Shown here piece by piece: positions 1 through 8,146 of a DNA stretch of 64,000 bases. A program made the position numbers and the translations under genes. The first letter of the stretch is position 1; every line of letters starts with the position of its first letter. This DNA is from Runella zeae DSM 19591. GTDB taxonomy: Bacteria > Bacteroidota > Bacteroidia > Cytophagales > Spirosomataceae. The stretch covers positions 66,145-130,144 of the forward strand of contig NZ_KE384045.1 of the NCBI RefSeq assembly GCF_000423565.1, in the 5' to 3' direction. The notes below the pieces were generated by a model that made no database searches, was not told the DNA's origin, and saw only the letters and a program-made list of their open reading frames with translations.

Positions 1-241
1 GTCCAAATGAAGCAGACAGCGTAATAGGTATTGAGACATCTAAACTGTGTACAAGAATCTTTTAAACTAAATATTGTCCAAATGAAGCAGTGAGACACGC
101 AGGCGGGGGTCTAAACCCCGCCTGCGATAGAGACCGCGTAATAGGTATTGAGACATGTCTTTAAGGTATTGCTTGAAGCCCTCTGGGTTAGTTCAAATGA
201 AGCAGCGAGACACGCAGGCGGGGGTCAAAACCCCGCCTGCG
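1..241. repeat. GC-rich hairpin repeat cluster
   Basis: Short units recur. GTCCAAATGAAGCAG is at 1-15 and 76-90, with a one-base variant at 191-205. GCGTAATAGGTATTGAGACA is at 19-38 and 135-154. A GAGACACGCAGGC unit recurs at 92 and 208. Two copies of a perfect 11-bp stem (CGCAGGCGGGG with its complement) lie at 98-126 and 213-241, with loops of 7 nt. The stems are much richer in GC than the surroundings and look like a REP-type intergenic element. No coding sequence is evident here. Confidence 0.8.
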
Positions 242-433
242 TTAGGTGGGCCAATCTGTAAAAGGATCTCGAAAGTCGGATTGCGGATACTTTTTCTTGA
301 GGATGTCTATGTGCTCTTGCCAAAACATTTGCACTTCTTGTTTATAATTGTAGCCAACGGTTCGGGTATTGCTGAAGGCAGGGTGTTTGAAAAACGTCAG
401 TTCAAATATAGCACAAAAGCTGATAGAAGAACA
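242..433 (-). pseudogene. Decayed C-terminal fragment of an unrecognised protein
   Basis: The minus strand is open for about 63 codons and ends in TAA at 242-244. It reads like real protein (segments such as YNYKQEVQMFWQEHIDILKK and YPQSDFRDPFTDW), but the frame has no ATG and is cut at its 5' end by an in-frame TGA at 434-436. The surviving part looks like the helical C-terminus of a soluble protein. I do not recognise the family. It directly abuts the GC-rich hairpin repeat, which fits erosion by repeat insertion. A plus-strand reading of the same stretch exists but has implausible composition. Confidence 0.4.
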
Positions 434-564
434 TCAGTTGATATACTTCCGTCAGCCCTCATTTTGGGAATACTACGTTAGCAACTGGTTTATTACTTTC
501 ACGTTAATCAAAGTCCTGATTTGTGGCAGTTTTTCAGTTATGACCTAAGTTTTGACAACAAAAA

Positions 565-1140
565 TCATTTTGAGAAATGGTTTTTTATTTGAGTTGACCA
601 CTCTTCTATTGTTTCTGCATGTGTTTTATCGGCTTTGTCAAAAAAGAAATGCTGGTTAATTTCAAGCCCACAGTAGGTGAAAATTCCTTTGTCGGATGTT
701 AAAGAGAGTGCCTTGTCCATTCCAATATTTTCATATTCCGATTTTGATTTGCCTTGCGTATTGATGATTGTGGTTTGTTTGTCGGTAAGCAGACCTTTCT
801 GGATGCCTTGGTCATAACGGTAAGCAAATCCGTAGCTAAAAACTCGGTCAATATATCCTTTCATCATTGCCGGCATTCCTGTCCACCAAATGGGGTAAAT
901 GAAAGTAAGATGGTCTGCCCACGAAATGTAATCTTGCTCTTGTTTAACATCTTCTGCAACTTTCCCGATTCGTTGTCCTTGCATATCTTGGAGCGAAAGA
1001 ATCGGATTGAAATTGAGTTGATACAAATCTCTAATTTCGATTTCTTGGTTTTTACTTTGCAGAATTTTCTCCACCGTCTGCATAAAGTGATGGTTTAAAC
1101 TTCCCTCATTGGGATGGGCATAAATTATTAAATGTTTCAT
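565..1140 (-). CDS. NAD(P)H-dependent quinone oxidoreductase (flavodoxin-like fold)
   Basis: A 191-residue soluble flavoprotein. It begins MKHLIIYAHPNEGSLN, the first beta strand and phosphate loop of the KefF/MdaB/NQO1 flavodoxin-like family. The IYPIWWTGMPAMMKGYIDRV segment at roughly residues 85-105 is the usual FMN and active-site region. Such enzymes reduce quinones or other electrophiles with NAD(P)H, often in stress defence. An upstream in-frame ATG at 1170 would add ten residues of poor quality; the start at 1140 is preferred because family members begin at MKHL and an AGGA-like element precedes it. A promoter and overlapping dyad lie just upstream. The neighbouring AraC regulator is on the same strand, suggesting local control. 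Confidence 0.85.
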   Translation of the reverse strand: MKHLIIYAHPNEGSLNHHFMQTVEKILQSKNQEIEIRDLYQLNFNPILSLQDMQGQRIGKVAEDVKQEQDYISWADHLTFIYPIWWTGMPAMMKGYIDRVFSYGFAYRYDQGIQKGLLTDKQTTIINTQGKSKSEYENIGMDKALSLTSDKGIFTYCGLEINQHFFFDKADKTHAETIEEWSTQIKNHFSK

Positions 1141-1175
1141 TGTCCTATTTTGTTTAATTTGATAGGACAAAAGTA
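1141..1175 (-). promoter_or_regulatory. Promoter -7 box with overlapping operator dyad
   Basis: On the minus strand TACTTTTG (1168-1175) matches the Bacteroidota -7 box TAnnTTTG. Just downstream, TGTCCTAT (1141-1148) and ATAGGACA (1162-1169) form a perfect 8-bp inverted repeat with a 13-nt gap, spanning the expected transcription start and ending at the reductase start codon. This is where a repressor would sit. The AraC-type protein next door is one candidate; a redox-responsive MarR/HxlR-type protein elsewhere is another. A leader hairpin is also possible. Confidence 0.55.
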
Positions 1176-1218
1176 GAATGGCAAAGTCTGCTAAAATTGT
1201 AAGAAAACGAAATGGGGT

Positions 1219-2043
1219 TTATTCAGCCTTTGCCATACAAATATCTTGTTGAAACTTCAGATACTTTGTCGGGCTAATGTGGAGGTAATGTTTGAAGTCG
1301 TGAATGAGTTGGCTTTGGTCATAATAACCACATTGGTTGACAATGCCAAACCAATCAATTTTGGTGGATGTTGAAGCAATGTCTTGAATGAGTGCGATGG
1401 CTTTCAAAAATCGTTGATAACGGTTGGCTTCCTTGGAAGTGTAGCCTAAAAGTTTCTTATGATTGAGTTGGATGTTTCTTTCCGTTTGGTTTTGTTGACT
1501 TGCAACCGATTTAATGGGGTTCAGATTTTCATCATCAAAGTTTGCTAGCCTTTCAGCAATGATACTTCTATCCCTTAAATAAGGTTGGCAAAAATCAAGA
1601 ATAAAATTTACTCGATGGTGTATGTCTTCTATTTTATTGAGGGTTGTCCACAAAGCGGTAAAACAATTTTTATCTACTAAATTGTCAGGATTTATTGGGA
1701 AATGTTCGGCAATAGCCGCGTGACCAAAAAAACGGTAAAAACCATCGTCTTTAAAATTGGCAACTAAAATTTGAGCATTAGAGGGCAAAGAATAATCAAA
1801 AGCTTGCTTGACGGGGCCTAATACAAAGCATCTATCAATAGCTACTTCTGTGCTATTTTTAGAATTAAGAATGGCCTTTTCTCCAAAGTTAAAAATTAAG
1901 ATTGTTTGATACGAAGGCAAAAATGTTTTGGAAATGATGGCGGAAGATTTATTATCAGCATAATAAAAATGAGAAAAAATATCTTCATAGTCTATCGGGA
2001 CAGCTATTGTAAGACTTGTGTATTTATCCTCGTTTTTTGTCAT
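1219..2043 (-). CDS. AraC-family transcriptional regulator
   Basis: A 274-residue cytoplasmic DNA-binding protein. The C-terminal ~90 residues carry two helix-turn-helix units typical of AraC/XylS proteins, ending with the FGIVNQCGYYDQSQLIHDFK and ISPTKYLKF signature. The N-terminal ~160 residues (LPSYQTILIFNFGEKA; FYRFFGHAAIAEHFP) resemble the ligand-binding region found in many Bacteroidota AraC proteins rather than a classical cupin. It lies 78 bp upstream of the quinone reductase on the same strand, so it probably controls that gene, itself, or both. The ATG at 2043 gives a natural N-terminus. Confidence 0.85.
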   Translation of the reverse strand: MTKNEDKYTSLTIAVPIDYEDIFSHFYYADNKSSAIISKTFLPSYQTILIFNFGEKAILNSKNSTEVAIDRCFVLGPVKQAFDYSLPSNAQILVANFKDDGFYRFFGHAAIAEHFPINPDNLVDKNCFTALWTTLNKIEDIHHRVNFILDFCQPYLRDRSIIAERLANFDDENLNPIKSVASQQNQTERNIQLNHKKLLGYTSKEANRYQRFLKAIALIQDIASTSTKIDWFGIVNQCGYYDQSQLIHDFKHYLHISPTKYLKFQQDICMAKAE

Positions 2044-2148
2044 TTTCTAAGTGGCAATATTTGTACAGTTGTGTGGATGAAGTTGCCGCACAACAGTGAA
2101 AATATTAATTGGTAAAACAATAAATTTCCTATTGAGAGGAATCATAAA

Positions 2149-2188
2149 AACTGTACCGAAATAAGCCATTGTTTAAATCGGTACAGTT
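2149..2188. promoter_or_regulatory. 11-bp inverted repeat between the AraC gene and its upstream neighbour
   Basis: AACTGTACCGA (2149-2159) pairs perfectly with TCGGTACAGTT (2178-2188) across 18 nt. The half-motif GTACAGTTG appears again at about 2065, nearer the regulator start. The element could be a terminator for the minus-strand gene ending at 2258, though no U-tract follows on that strand. Because a half-site is repeated, it could instead be a binding site for the adjacent AraC regulator. The sequence alone does not decide. Confidence 0.45.
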
Positions 2189-2257
2189 GCATTTTGCACT
2201 CATAAAATCAATAAGCTATACCTATCGAATCAAGAATTTTGTGAGAATGCAATACAA

Positions 2258-3829
2258 TTAACGAAGTTCAATATCTGTCGAAAGAAACCGCCCGTCAATA
2301 GCATACAATCCTGGAAACTTCACAATAGGCGTAAGTTCGCTACCATCGGGCCGACATCTGAATAATAGGTCATTTGCCCTAAATACGACGAAATTGACCT
2401 CAGCAAACGACCACACATCAATACTAAGGTTTGTCCTTCCTATATTAATTTCGTTGATTAAATAGTTTGAAATACGCTTGTAACTATTGGTGTTAAGATC
2501 ATAAATATACGTCCCTTGGGTTGCGGTCGTGATTTCTTCGTTGGCGATTTTTGTTCCTGATTTAGCGTTGAAAATAATATGCGAATTGTCCGTCCATTTA
2601 TACTGATTGTCGGTAAATGGAATAGGAATGACTTTTTCAGTCAAATTTTTAACATCCAACACTACCACGCCCGTTTCCTTGGTCCAATAGCTTCTATTGC
2701 CTCCAACCCATCCGGCATTGCCTAAGAGAAGCCGACTTGAGTCAGGCGAAAACTCTTTTAGGAGTCCATGAGAAGTATCGACAACGCCCGTAAAGCCATT
2801 GGGCATAAACAAAAAGCTTTTGGCGCTGGAGCTCATATATGGGGTAGGGATAGGTACCGATGGTTTTTTTGCTTCAAAATCTTTCACTGAAAATGCAGGC
2901 TGATCATTGTCAGTTAGCCCACCCTCCCCGTTATAGGTCGGAAATCCACACAATAACGCTTTTGTTTGGGTTCTGTTCAACCACATTGAATGAAATGACT
3001 TGGGACTGCTGGGAAGAAATAACTGTTTTTCCAACGACCACCAACCACTTTTGGAAGGATCATTTATATCAGTGGCATAAAACCAATCAGTGATATAAGT
3101 ATTATTGTTAATCCAATCACCATCTATTTCTTTAAATTTTCCGGTAGTTAAATTAATCATCTTATCATCTTGGAAGGTTTGCTGTCCTACGATAGCGTTC
3201 TCTCCTTTCACAAACAAGATTTCTCCCGTCATGGCACCATTGAAGGTAAGTTGGGTCGGTGTTGAAAACTGCCCTTTTGTTATATCAAAATCAACCTTCC
3301 AGATATCATTATTAAAAATCAAATACCCTTTTGACCAATCCGTAGATAGTTTTACGGAGCTTCTGTCTAGGGCTGACCCTTTGCTAACCGTTGCCATTTC
3401 TATATCATACTTGAAAACACCCGTTGAATCGAATCCTAACAAATGATCTCGACTGCTGGGTATTCTATTAAACAACATTTTATGTTTTTTAGAATAATAC
3501 GTTTCCCCTTTTCCGGGCCACCACGATACTTCTTTTCCCGTTCGTATGTCAAGAATGACACCATAGCCACTGAAATTACCTTCAGCGGGCGAGAGATAGT
3601 TTGTATTGGTAGACAAGGTATAATAAGGTTTAGTTTCGACGGCATCAGATGACCCTCTATGAACCAAGAGGTAGTATTTGTAGTCGCTAGGGAGCAATGC
3701 ACCTTTCAATGTACTTTTGTTAGAAGTGGTAGTGGTTTTAACGGGTTTAGCGTTGGATTTGGTTTGTGAATAGGCAAAGTTTACAAAGGCAAGCAGTAAA
3801 AGCACTATAATGAGTCTTTCTTGTTTCAT
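2258..3829 (-). CDS. Secreted protein of unknown function, possible beta-propeller
   Basis: A 523-residue protein with a clear signal peptide (MKQERLIIVLLLLAFVNFAYS, cleavage about residue 21) and a short Thr/Ser/Lys-rich linker to about residue 40. The rest has no membrane segments. It contains repeated hydrophobic-aromatic strands with Asp/Gly turns (YGVILDIRTGKEVSWWPGKG; GTYIYDLNTNSYKRISNYL), which suggests a WD40/TolB-like propeller, but I cannot assign a named family. It probably acts in the periplasm or at the cell surface. A possible promoter lies at 3962-3988, and a second with an FNR-type dyad lies further upstream at 4151-4195. Confidence 0.7.
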   Translation of the reverse strand: MKQERLIIVLLLLAFVNFAYSQTKSNAKPVKTTTTSNKSTLKGALLPSDYKYYLLVHRGSSDAVETKPYYTLSTNTNYLSPAEGNFSGYGVILDIRTGKEVSWWPGKGETYYSKKHKMLFNRIPSSRDHLLGFDSTGVFKYDIEMATVSKGSALDRSSVKLSTDWSKGYLIFNNDIWKVDFDITKGQFSTPTQLTFNGAMTGEILFVKGENAIVGQQTFQDDKMINLTTGKFKEIDGDWINNNTYITDWFYATDINDPSKSGWWSLEKQLFLPSSPKSFHSMWLNRTQTKALLCGFPTYNGEGGLTDNDQPAFSVKDFEAKKPSVPIPTPYMSSSAKSFLFMPNGFTGVVDTSHGLLKEFSPDSSRLLLGNAGWVGGNRSYWTKETGVVVLDVKNLTEKVIPIPFTDNQYKWTDNSHIIFNAKSGTKIANEEITTATQGTYIYDLNTNSYKRISNYLINEINIGRTNLSIDVWSFAEVNFVVFRANDLLFRCRPDGSELTPIVKFPGLYAIDGRFLSTDIELR

Positions 3830-4206
3830 TGGTTGTAAAGATTAGTAATTGCCTAAATATCGGAATTAAAAGCTTTACATCATTTTGAAAACAAAATAAC
3901 TTATCCAACCAATGATGAACTAGGTTGCAAGTTTCCCAAAAATTCAGACAATTATCATTTTCAAAAGTAGGCTTTGATTTATCTACAATGACTCCTGATA
4001 CCACTTCTTACACCAAGCTGTATAATTTTTTTATGCTTCATTACGAGGCCATTTTCATGAATAACGGATAATGAGACAAAGAAAAATGACTTCTACCACC
4101 GCATGTAAGTGTTGTGTGTTGTCTGTTAATATTGATGTTGAACGATGAGGCAAAGGTAGAGTGGGGCTAGACCTAAAATCGTTCACTTACGTTAAGAATT
4201 GAAGTT
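3830..4206. other. Intergenic region with two minus-strand promoter-like elements
   Basis: No convincing gene is present. On the minus strand there is TACTTTTG (3962-3969) with a TTG 16 nt upstream, a plausible promoter for the secreted protein at 2258-3829. Further upstream is the -7 box/dyad pair at 4151-4195. A possible 85-codon reading frame running into the downstream gene on the same strand has no good start or recognisable composition and is not called. Confidence 0.5.
4151..4195 (-). promoter_or_regulatory. Promoter with FNR-type dyad, copy A
   Basis: On the minus strand TACCTTTG (4151-4158) is a -7 box. A near-palindrome TTAACGTAAGTGAA (4182-4195) lies 31 nt from it, measured start to start. 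The same two elements at exactly the same spacing occur at 4850-4894. The dyad has the 5-4-5 geometry of FNR/CRP-family sites and would centre near -40, a class II activator position. It points towards the 2258-3829 gene. Confidence 0.6.
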
Positions 4207-4824
4207 TTAAAACTTAAACCCAAAATCAAGTCCTGGTTGAATAAAGTAGTTAGGCCATTTTTGTTCTACTGCTTTAAAAGAGGCTGGAACATTCGTTCTG
4301 AGAGGCCAATAACTAATTCCGATAGCTGGTTCAAAAAAGAAGCGGTCTTTAAAAAACTTAAACTGGTAACCTAAATAAAAGTCTAGATATAAGGTGTACC
4401 CATTTCCAATCTTTTTGTTATTGTTATCCATGTATTTTTCAAAAGCATTCAACGCATAAACGGCGGTATAAACTCCTTTCCACCAAAACCGCTGGTACCC
4501 TATTGTAGGTGCAAGTATGCGTGCATGTCCAGGATAGGTATCTTCCGTACCATCAAATATTTTTCCCCAAGGCGTACCTAATGGCCAGTCGTAAACGGAT
4601 CTTTTAAATCTAATGGAAACAACATCTTTTGGTGTTATCCGGTATCCAACATTTAATTGTACGTACTCAGGGTTGTGATTTTTAGTAAAATTGCCCAACA
4701 AATACAACGTGCTGCCAATGAACCATCGCTTATAAGTACTGTCTTGTTTTGCATTTTGTGCTTTTACCTCTAAACCGCTTACCAGCAGTAGGGCAAGTCC
4801 AATCCATAAAAATTTCTTTTGCAT
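4207..4824 (-). CDS. Small outer-membrane beta-barrel-like protein
   Basis: A 205-residue protein with a signal peptide (MQKKFLWIGLALLLVSGLEVKAQ). The mature part alternates aromatic and polar residues (YVQLNVGYRITPKDVVSIRF; YTLYLDFYLGYQFKFF) and ends in an aromatic residue (PGLDFGFKF), the usual hallmark of a BAM-assembled barrel. The length suits an 8-stranded barrel. Function is unknown. The promoter at 4850-4894 carries a dyad adjacent to the Crp/Fnr gene upstream, so expression is probably under that regulator. Confidence 0.7.
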   Translation of the reverse strand: MQKKFLWIGLALLLVSGLEVKAQNAKQDSTYKRWFIGSTLYLLGNFTKNHNPEYVQLNVGYRITPKDVVSIRFKRSVYDWPLGTPWGKIFDGTEDTYPGHARILAPTIGYQRFWWKGVYTAVYALNAFEKYMDNNNKKIGNGYTLYLDFYLGYQFKFFKDRFFFEPAIGISYWPLRTNVPASFKAVEQKWPNYFIQPGLDFGFKF

Positions 4825-4849
4825 ATCAATTAGTTGTTAAATGATAATG

Positions 4850-4894
4850 CAAAGGTAGATTGGCGAGATACCCTGACTCCTTCACTTAAGTTAA
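4850..4894 (-). promoter_or_regulatory. Promoter with FNR-type dyad, copy B
   Basis: TACCTTTG on the minus strand (4850-4857) is the -7 box for the barrel protein. TTAACTTAAGTGAA (4881-4894) is a 12-of-14 palindrome, readable as TTAAC-N4-GTGAA. The two elements keep the same spacing as copy A at 4151-4195, and the dyad would centre near -41. The Crp/Fnr-family gene starts its coding region just beyond it. Confidence 0.65.
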
Positions 4895-4905
4895 GAAAAG
4901 AAACC

Positions 4906-5487
4906 CTATCCCTTATCTTTTTCTACAATTCTTGCCCTTAGCCTGCTCAAGGATTGGGGTTTGATACCTAAGTAGCTCGCTAGTTGATGCTGTGGTACAC
5001 GTTGGATAAGGTCTGGTCGATTTTGGAGTAAGTTGAGGTACCGTTGTTCGGGGGAAGAAGTCTTAAATGCGTCAAAATCAATTCGTTGTTTCGCTAACAG
5101 CTCTTCGGACAGTATTCTACACATAGTGTCAAACTTTGGGAATTTACGGTTTACCTCTGCTTCCATGTCAGAATTTGAAACGAGAAGGATACAATCTTCT
5201 ACACAGCTTACATAATAATCGGACGGCGTTTTGCTGATGACACAGGGAGGGGTCAGCGCCTCCATTTCTGTGTAGAAAGCAGTAGTTTTTTCTTCACCGT
5301 CTAGTATATAATATGTTCGGATACAGCCTTTTAAGGGGAAGTAGCTCTCTTTCGATTTTTGCCCTTCACTGAGTAAAATTGTTCCTTTCTTTACCGAGTG
5401 AAATAAATCCAAATTAAGGAGTGCGTTCTTTTCCTCTTCTGTCAGCGTAATGTATTTGGAGATGAAGTCAAATAGGATGGTTTTCAT
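4906..5487 (-). CDS. Crp/Fnr-family transcriptional regulator
   Basis: A 193-residue regulator. Residues about 25-110 form a cyclic-nucleotide-binding-like beta roll (GTILLSEGQKSKESYFPLKG) without the full cAMP-binding signature, and there are no iron-sulfur cysteine motifs like those of true FNR. Residues about 150-193 form a winged helix (PQHQLASYLGIKPQSLSRLR) whose recognition helix is typical of the family. The effector is unknown. It lies upstream of the barrel protein on the same strand, and the two FNR-type dyads at 4182 and 4881 are natural candidate targets. Confidence 0.88.
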   Translation of the reverse strand: MKTILFDFISKYITLTEEEKNALLNLDLFHSVKKGTILLSEGQKSKESYFPLKGCIRTYYILDGEEKTTAFYTEMEALTPPCVISKTPSDYYVSCVEDCILLVSNSDMEAEVNRKFPKFDTMCRILSEELLAKQRIDFDAFKTSSPEQRYLNLLQNRPDLIQRVPQHQLASYLGIKPQSLSRLRARIVEKDKG

Positions 5488-5845
5488 TGTTCTTTGTAAG
5501 TACGGCTCGGCTGTTGGTGATACGTGTCGCTACTGTTACAATAGTAAGCCTAACTTGGATAAAATCCAATAATCAGGTAAAAAGCATAAAAAAAATGCTC
5601 CTTTTAGAGCCCAAAATGGCCTTGAAATAAGAGGATGTTGGGCTTTGTCAGTTTCATAAGAACGGCGTCTTAGTAGGCCAAGACAAAAAAGAAGCAGGTT
5701 TTAATGTAGTTGTATTGCCGGCGATAACTCCATGATACAAGAAAAAGGGGGAAGGAGCAATGCTCAACGCTACTTGAGGTCACTCATTTCCTTTATGGCT
5801 TGATTTTTATCCATCGCAAAAGCTTAGTGACGATAGTAAATTATT
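5488..5845. other. Intergenic region, possible eroded coding remnant
   Basis: No complete gene is seen. On the plus strand from about 5634 to 5735 a short open stretch reads sensibly (HKNGVLVGQDKKEAGF, then a stop) but has no start, so it may be a decayed fragment. An A-rich stretch with short GC complements occurs near 5580-5600. No clear -7 box for the regulator on the minus strand was found. Confidence 0.3.
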
Positions 5846-6607
5846 TTAATGACAGTCCCAATTGAAATACGCATTTTCAAATTTTCTATTTTTTAAGTCA
5901 TCTATATTTATGAAAATGTTTGCAACTCCACAGTCGCCAAACATTATTTCATCGTCAGTGTCAATTTGTAAAAGCAACACATCTTGTTTTGATTCTTTGT
6001 TATATGCTCTTGGATCCGACTGAGTAAAATAGGCATAACCACCAATTTTATGCCCAATGACATAAAATAAATTATCCATTTGCTCTTGCTGCTCCTTTGG
6101 AAGTGTTTCTTGAAAATCGAAGTAGTCTAAGCCGTCAAAATCTATTTGAAACCGAAAGTCTTCGCATCCGCCAAATTCGGTTTCTTTATTAAATATCAAT
6201 GTGTGTTCGCAGTAAATTGGACTTTCTTTATAAAGTTTATCTGTTAAAAAACTAAAGTCACTCAATGGCTCTTCGTTATCCAATTCGTGAAAAATTATTT
6301 TGTAATCTTTCTTCTCCATATTATACCAATTAGTTGGATGTACAAAAAATTGTAAGATACCACTTTGAGGGTAGTCGTCAAGTTTAGGGATTTCTGAAAA
6401 GTTGATTTGAGCCAACATTATCATAGGTGTTCCGTCTGAGCAGGTTGGGTAAGAGTGGCTTTGGGGAATATAAGGTTGTCCTAGAAATTTGCTTTGCCTA
6501 AGATTTAACTTCTGTCCATTTTTGTTTGGATGAGCAAAAATTCTAACTGTTTCAAGTCTATATTTTTCAATCTGAGCTCTAAATTTTTCTAAAAATTCTG
6601 GTATCAT
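5846..6607 (-). CDS. DUF1963 (YwqG-like) protein
   Basis: A 253-residue soluble protein with the layout of the YwqG/DUF1963 family: an N-terminal LGQPYIP segment, then MIMLAQINFSEIP, then GILQFFVHP, then KIGGYAYFTQSDPR, and a C-terminal LLLQIDTDDEIMFGDCGVAN. The function of this family is unknown, and members are often single genes in accessory regions. There is no signal peptide or membrane segment. A -7 box (TAACTTTG on the minus strand, 6674-6681) precedes it and nearly overlaps the divergent promoter of the small gene at 6833. Confidence 0.85.
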   Translation of the reverse strand: MIPEFLEKFRAQIEKYRLETVRIFAHPNKNGQKLNLRQSKFLGQPYIPQSHSYPTCSDGTPMIMLAQINFSEIPKLDDYPQSGILQFFVHPTNWYNMEKKDYKIIFHELDNEEPLSDFSFLTDKLYKESPIYCEHTLIFNKETEFGGCEDFRFQIDFDGLDYFDFQETLPKEQQEQMDNLFYVIGHKIGGYAYFTQSDPRAYNKESKQDVLLLQIDTDDEIMFGDCGVANIFINIDDLKNRKFENAYFNWDCH

Positions 6608-6673
6608 TTGTAGCTTCTGTTTTTATTGTCGAACGTTTTGGCGCTTGACAAAGTTGGAGATTTGAATGTATTT

Positions 6674-6709
6674 CAAAGTTACGAATTTAGTTGAAAAGGG
6701 TTATATTTG
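6674..6709. promoter_or_regulatory. Closely spaced divergent -7 boxes
   Basis: TAACTTTG on the minus strand (6674-6681) faces the DUF1963 gene. TATATTTG on the plus strand (6702-6709) faces the small gene at 6833. Both match TAnnTTTG. Neither has an obvious TTG element at the usual distance, so the assignment is moderate. Confidence 0.45.
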
Positions 6710-6832
6710 TGATACAATAAATCTGCTTACTCCCCGCCTGTTTTACTACCCTGAGAGCTGTGGGGGTAAACTATTTGTTAGTAATAGCGGTAAAAATTAA
6801 ATTTATGGAGGGCTTTGAAAAAGTGAAAATAA

Positions 6833-7159
6833 ATGAAAAACAAATTGTTGATTAAAGTTTTTTGTGGGGTTTTGTTATTTTATGTAGTAATCTATGTTGT
6901 TAAGTCTCTCTTAGAATATGGTCAGCCGAATTTTGATGAAGAATTGGTTAGTGACTTGACTCGTGAGAGAAGACTTTATAGTGAAATTGGGAGTTATCAG
7001 GGATATGAGTTTACTTATTCTCGAAGCGATACTAAAAAAGATTCGCTAGTCTTTGTACTAAAAATAAATGGTTTAGAAGGGAGTGTCAAATATGATGGAT
7101 TAGCTGTTAAAAAGAATAATAAATGGATTTTAAAAAAAATAATAAAACAAAATAAGTAA
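6833..7159 (+). CDS. Small membrane-anchored protein, weakly Coa1-like
   Basis: A 108-residue protein with one N-terminal membrane helix (LLIKVFCGVLLFYVVIYVVK, residues 4-23). It has a short C-terminal domain with the pattern GLEGSVKYDGLAVKKNNKWI (about residues 80-99), which recalls the Coa1/Tim21-like cytochrome oxidase assembly fold. The resemblance is weak and I would not transfer function. It is AT-rich compared with its surroundings. No operon partner is close; the next gene starts about 290 bp downstream. Confidence 0.6.
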   Translation: MKNKLLIKVFCGVLLFYVVIYVVKSLLEYGQPNFDEELVSDLTRERRLYSEIGSYQGYEFTYSRSDTKKDSLVFVLKINGLEGSVKYDGLAVKKNNKWILKKIIKQNK

Positions 7160-7449
7160 GAGTAGATTTAAAAACTTCCTAAAGGCTTAAATTATATAAT
7201 GCCTTTTCCTAAGACATGACTTGAGGAAAGTGCTTTTGTTGCCCAAATATTAGTAAAATGAAATGGTTTTATTCCCAAATGCAAAGAAAGATTAACGGAT
7301 TGAAGTGTGAAGAATTGAAATACAGCTGATAAAACTTGGAAAATAGGGGGTAGGGGCATGAGAAATCAGATAAATTAGGAAATTAATTATGCTCGTTTGG
7401 TAAGTTTACAGATACTACTTTAAATGACCATCTAAATTAAATTCTTGAA

Positions 7450-7758
7450 ATGACTAATCAAAATGGAAAGAAAGATAACAAGGTAATAATTAGTTTTTGG
7501 TTTTTTTGTCTGATTGCAATTGTAACTCCTATTTTAGCTAATATTTTTTACAAATTTGAATTCACGCGATGGCAGAAAATAATTGCTCTTTATTCGCTTT
7601 TTGGGTTTATACCAACGATGATAATTTTCATAATATTCAACCAGACTATGAACCCAAAAGCTTTTGAAAGAAAGATTATAAATATAGTTGGAGTGTTATT
7701 TGCTGTGAGTTGGGCAGGATACCTATTGTATTCATTACTATCGGGAGAGTTTGTTTAA
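7450..7758 (+). CDS. Small three-helix membrane protein, unknown function
   Basis: A 102-residue hydrophobic protein with three predicted membrane segments, at about residues 11-30, 40-62 and 76-98. It has a short polar N-terminus rich in Asn/Lys (MTNQNGKKDNK). No family is recognisable. It is AT-rich, like the 6833 gene, and is separated from it by about 290 bp with no feature I can name. The two may be part of a recent accessory insertion. Confidence 0.55.
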   Translation: MTNQNGKKDNKVIISFWFFCLIAIVTPILANIFYKFEFTRWQKIIALYSLFGFIPTMIIFIIFNQTMNPKAFERKIINIVGVLFAVSWAGYLLYSLLSGEFV

Positions 7759-7918
7759 CTCCCTTTAAGATATGAAAGTTAAAATCATTGTGTTTTGACA
7801 ACGTATCCATTACTAATGCCCCCTTGGAGTCGCGCCCGACTCGGCGATTGTGTAAGAAAGGTGAGTTGATCGGTACAGATCTTGGGCTTGGAATTTGGTT
7901 GTTTAACTTATTGTTTCT
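7759..7918. other. Intergenic, nothing identified
   Basis: About 160 bp between the small membrane protein and the frameshifted remnant. It contains a locally GC-rich patch (GGAGTCGCGCCCGACTCGGC) near 7825 with a partial inverted repeat (GAGTCG/CGACTC), but no promoter or gene is apparent. Confidence 0.3.
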
Positions 7919-8126
7919 TCAATCTGTTTCATATACTATTGTCCAATAGGGTTCAAAAATAATGTCTTTAAAGTTGAAACTATGTAAATTTTTACCTCTG
8001 TAAATCCCGTTGCTAAAGGTGTCTTGTATCCAATTACGAAATGTCCAGTTTTGGTCATTGTCTTTTTTTTCTTATATCTACCTCAGCGGTTAGGTTAGAG
8101 GGCTGATAGGTAAAACTAATACGCAT
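7919..8126 (-). pseudogene. Frameshifted small gene of unknown family
   Basis: On the minus strand an ATG at 8124-8126 opens MRISFTYQPSNLTAEVDIRK, and then a run of eight A residues (T8 on the plus strand, 8063-8070) is reached. Beyond it the sensible protein continues in another frame (NDQNWTFRNWIQDTF, then NLHSFNFKDIIFEPYWTIV) to a stop at 7919-7921. Total length is 208 nt, one more than a multiple of three, so a single base change in the homopolymer would restore about 69 codons. This is either a real frameshift, a sequencing error or a slippage switch. The family is not recognised. Confidence 0.6.
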
Positions 8127-8146
8127 AGAAAATGGAGTGTTTTTTT

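Noticed and set aside
155-481. Plus-strand frame of 108 codons
   Set aside because: It crosses a hairpin repeat and is antisense to a more protein-like remnant; composition is implausible.
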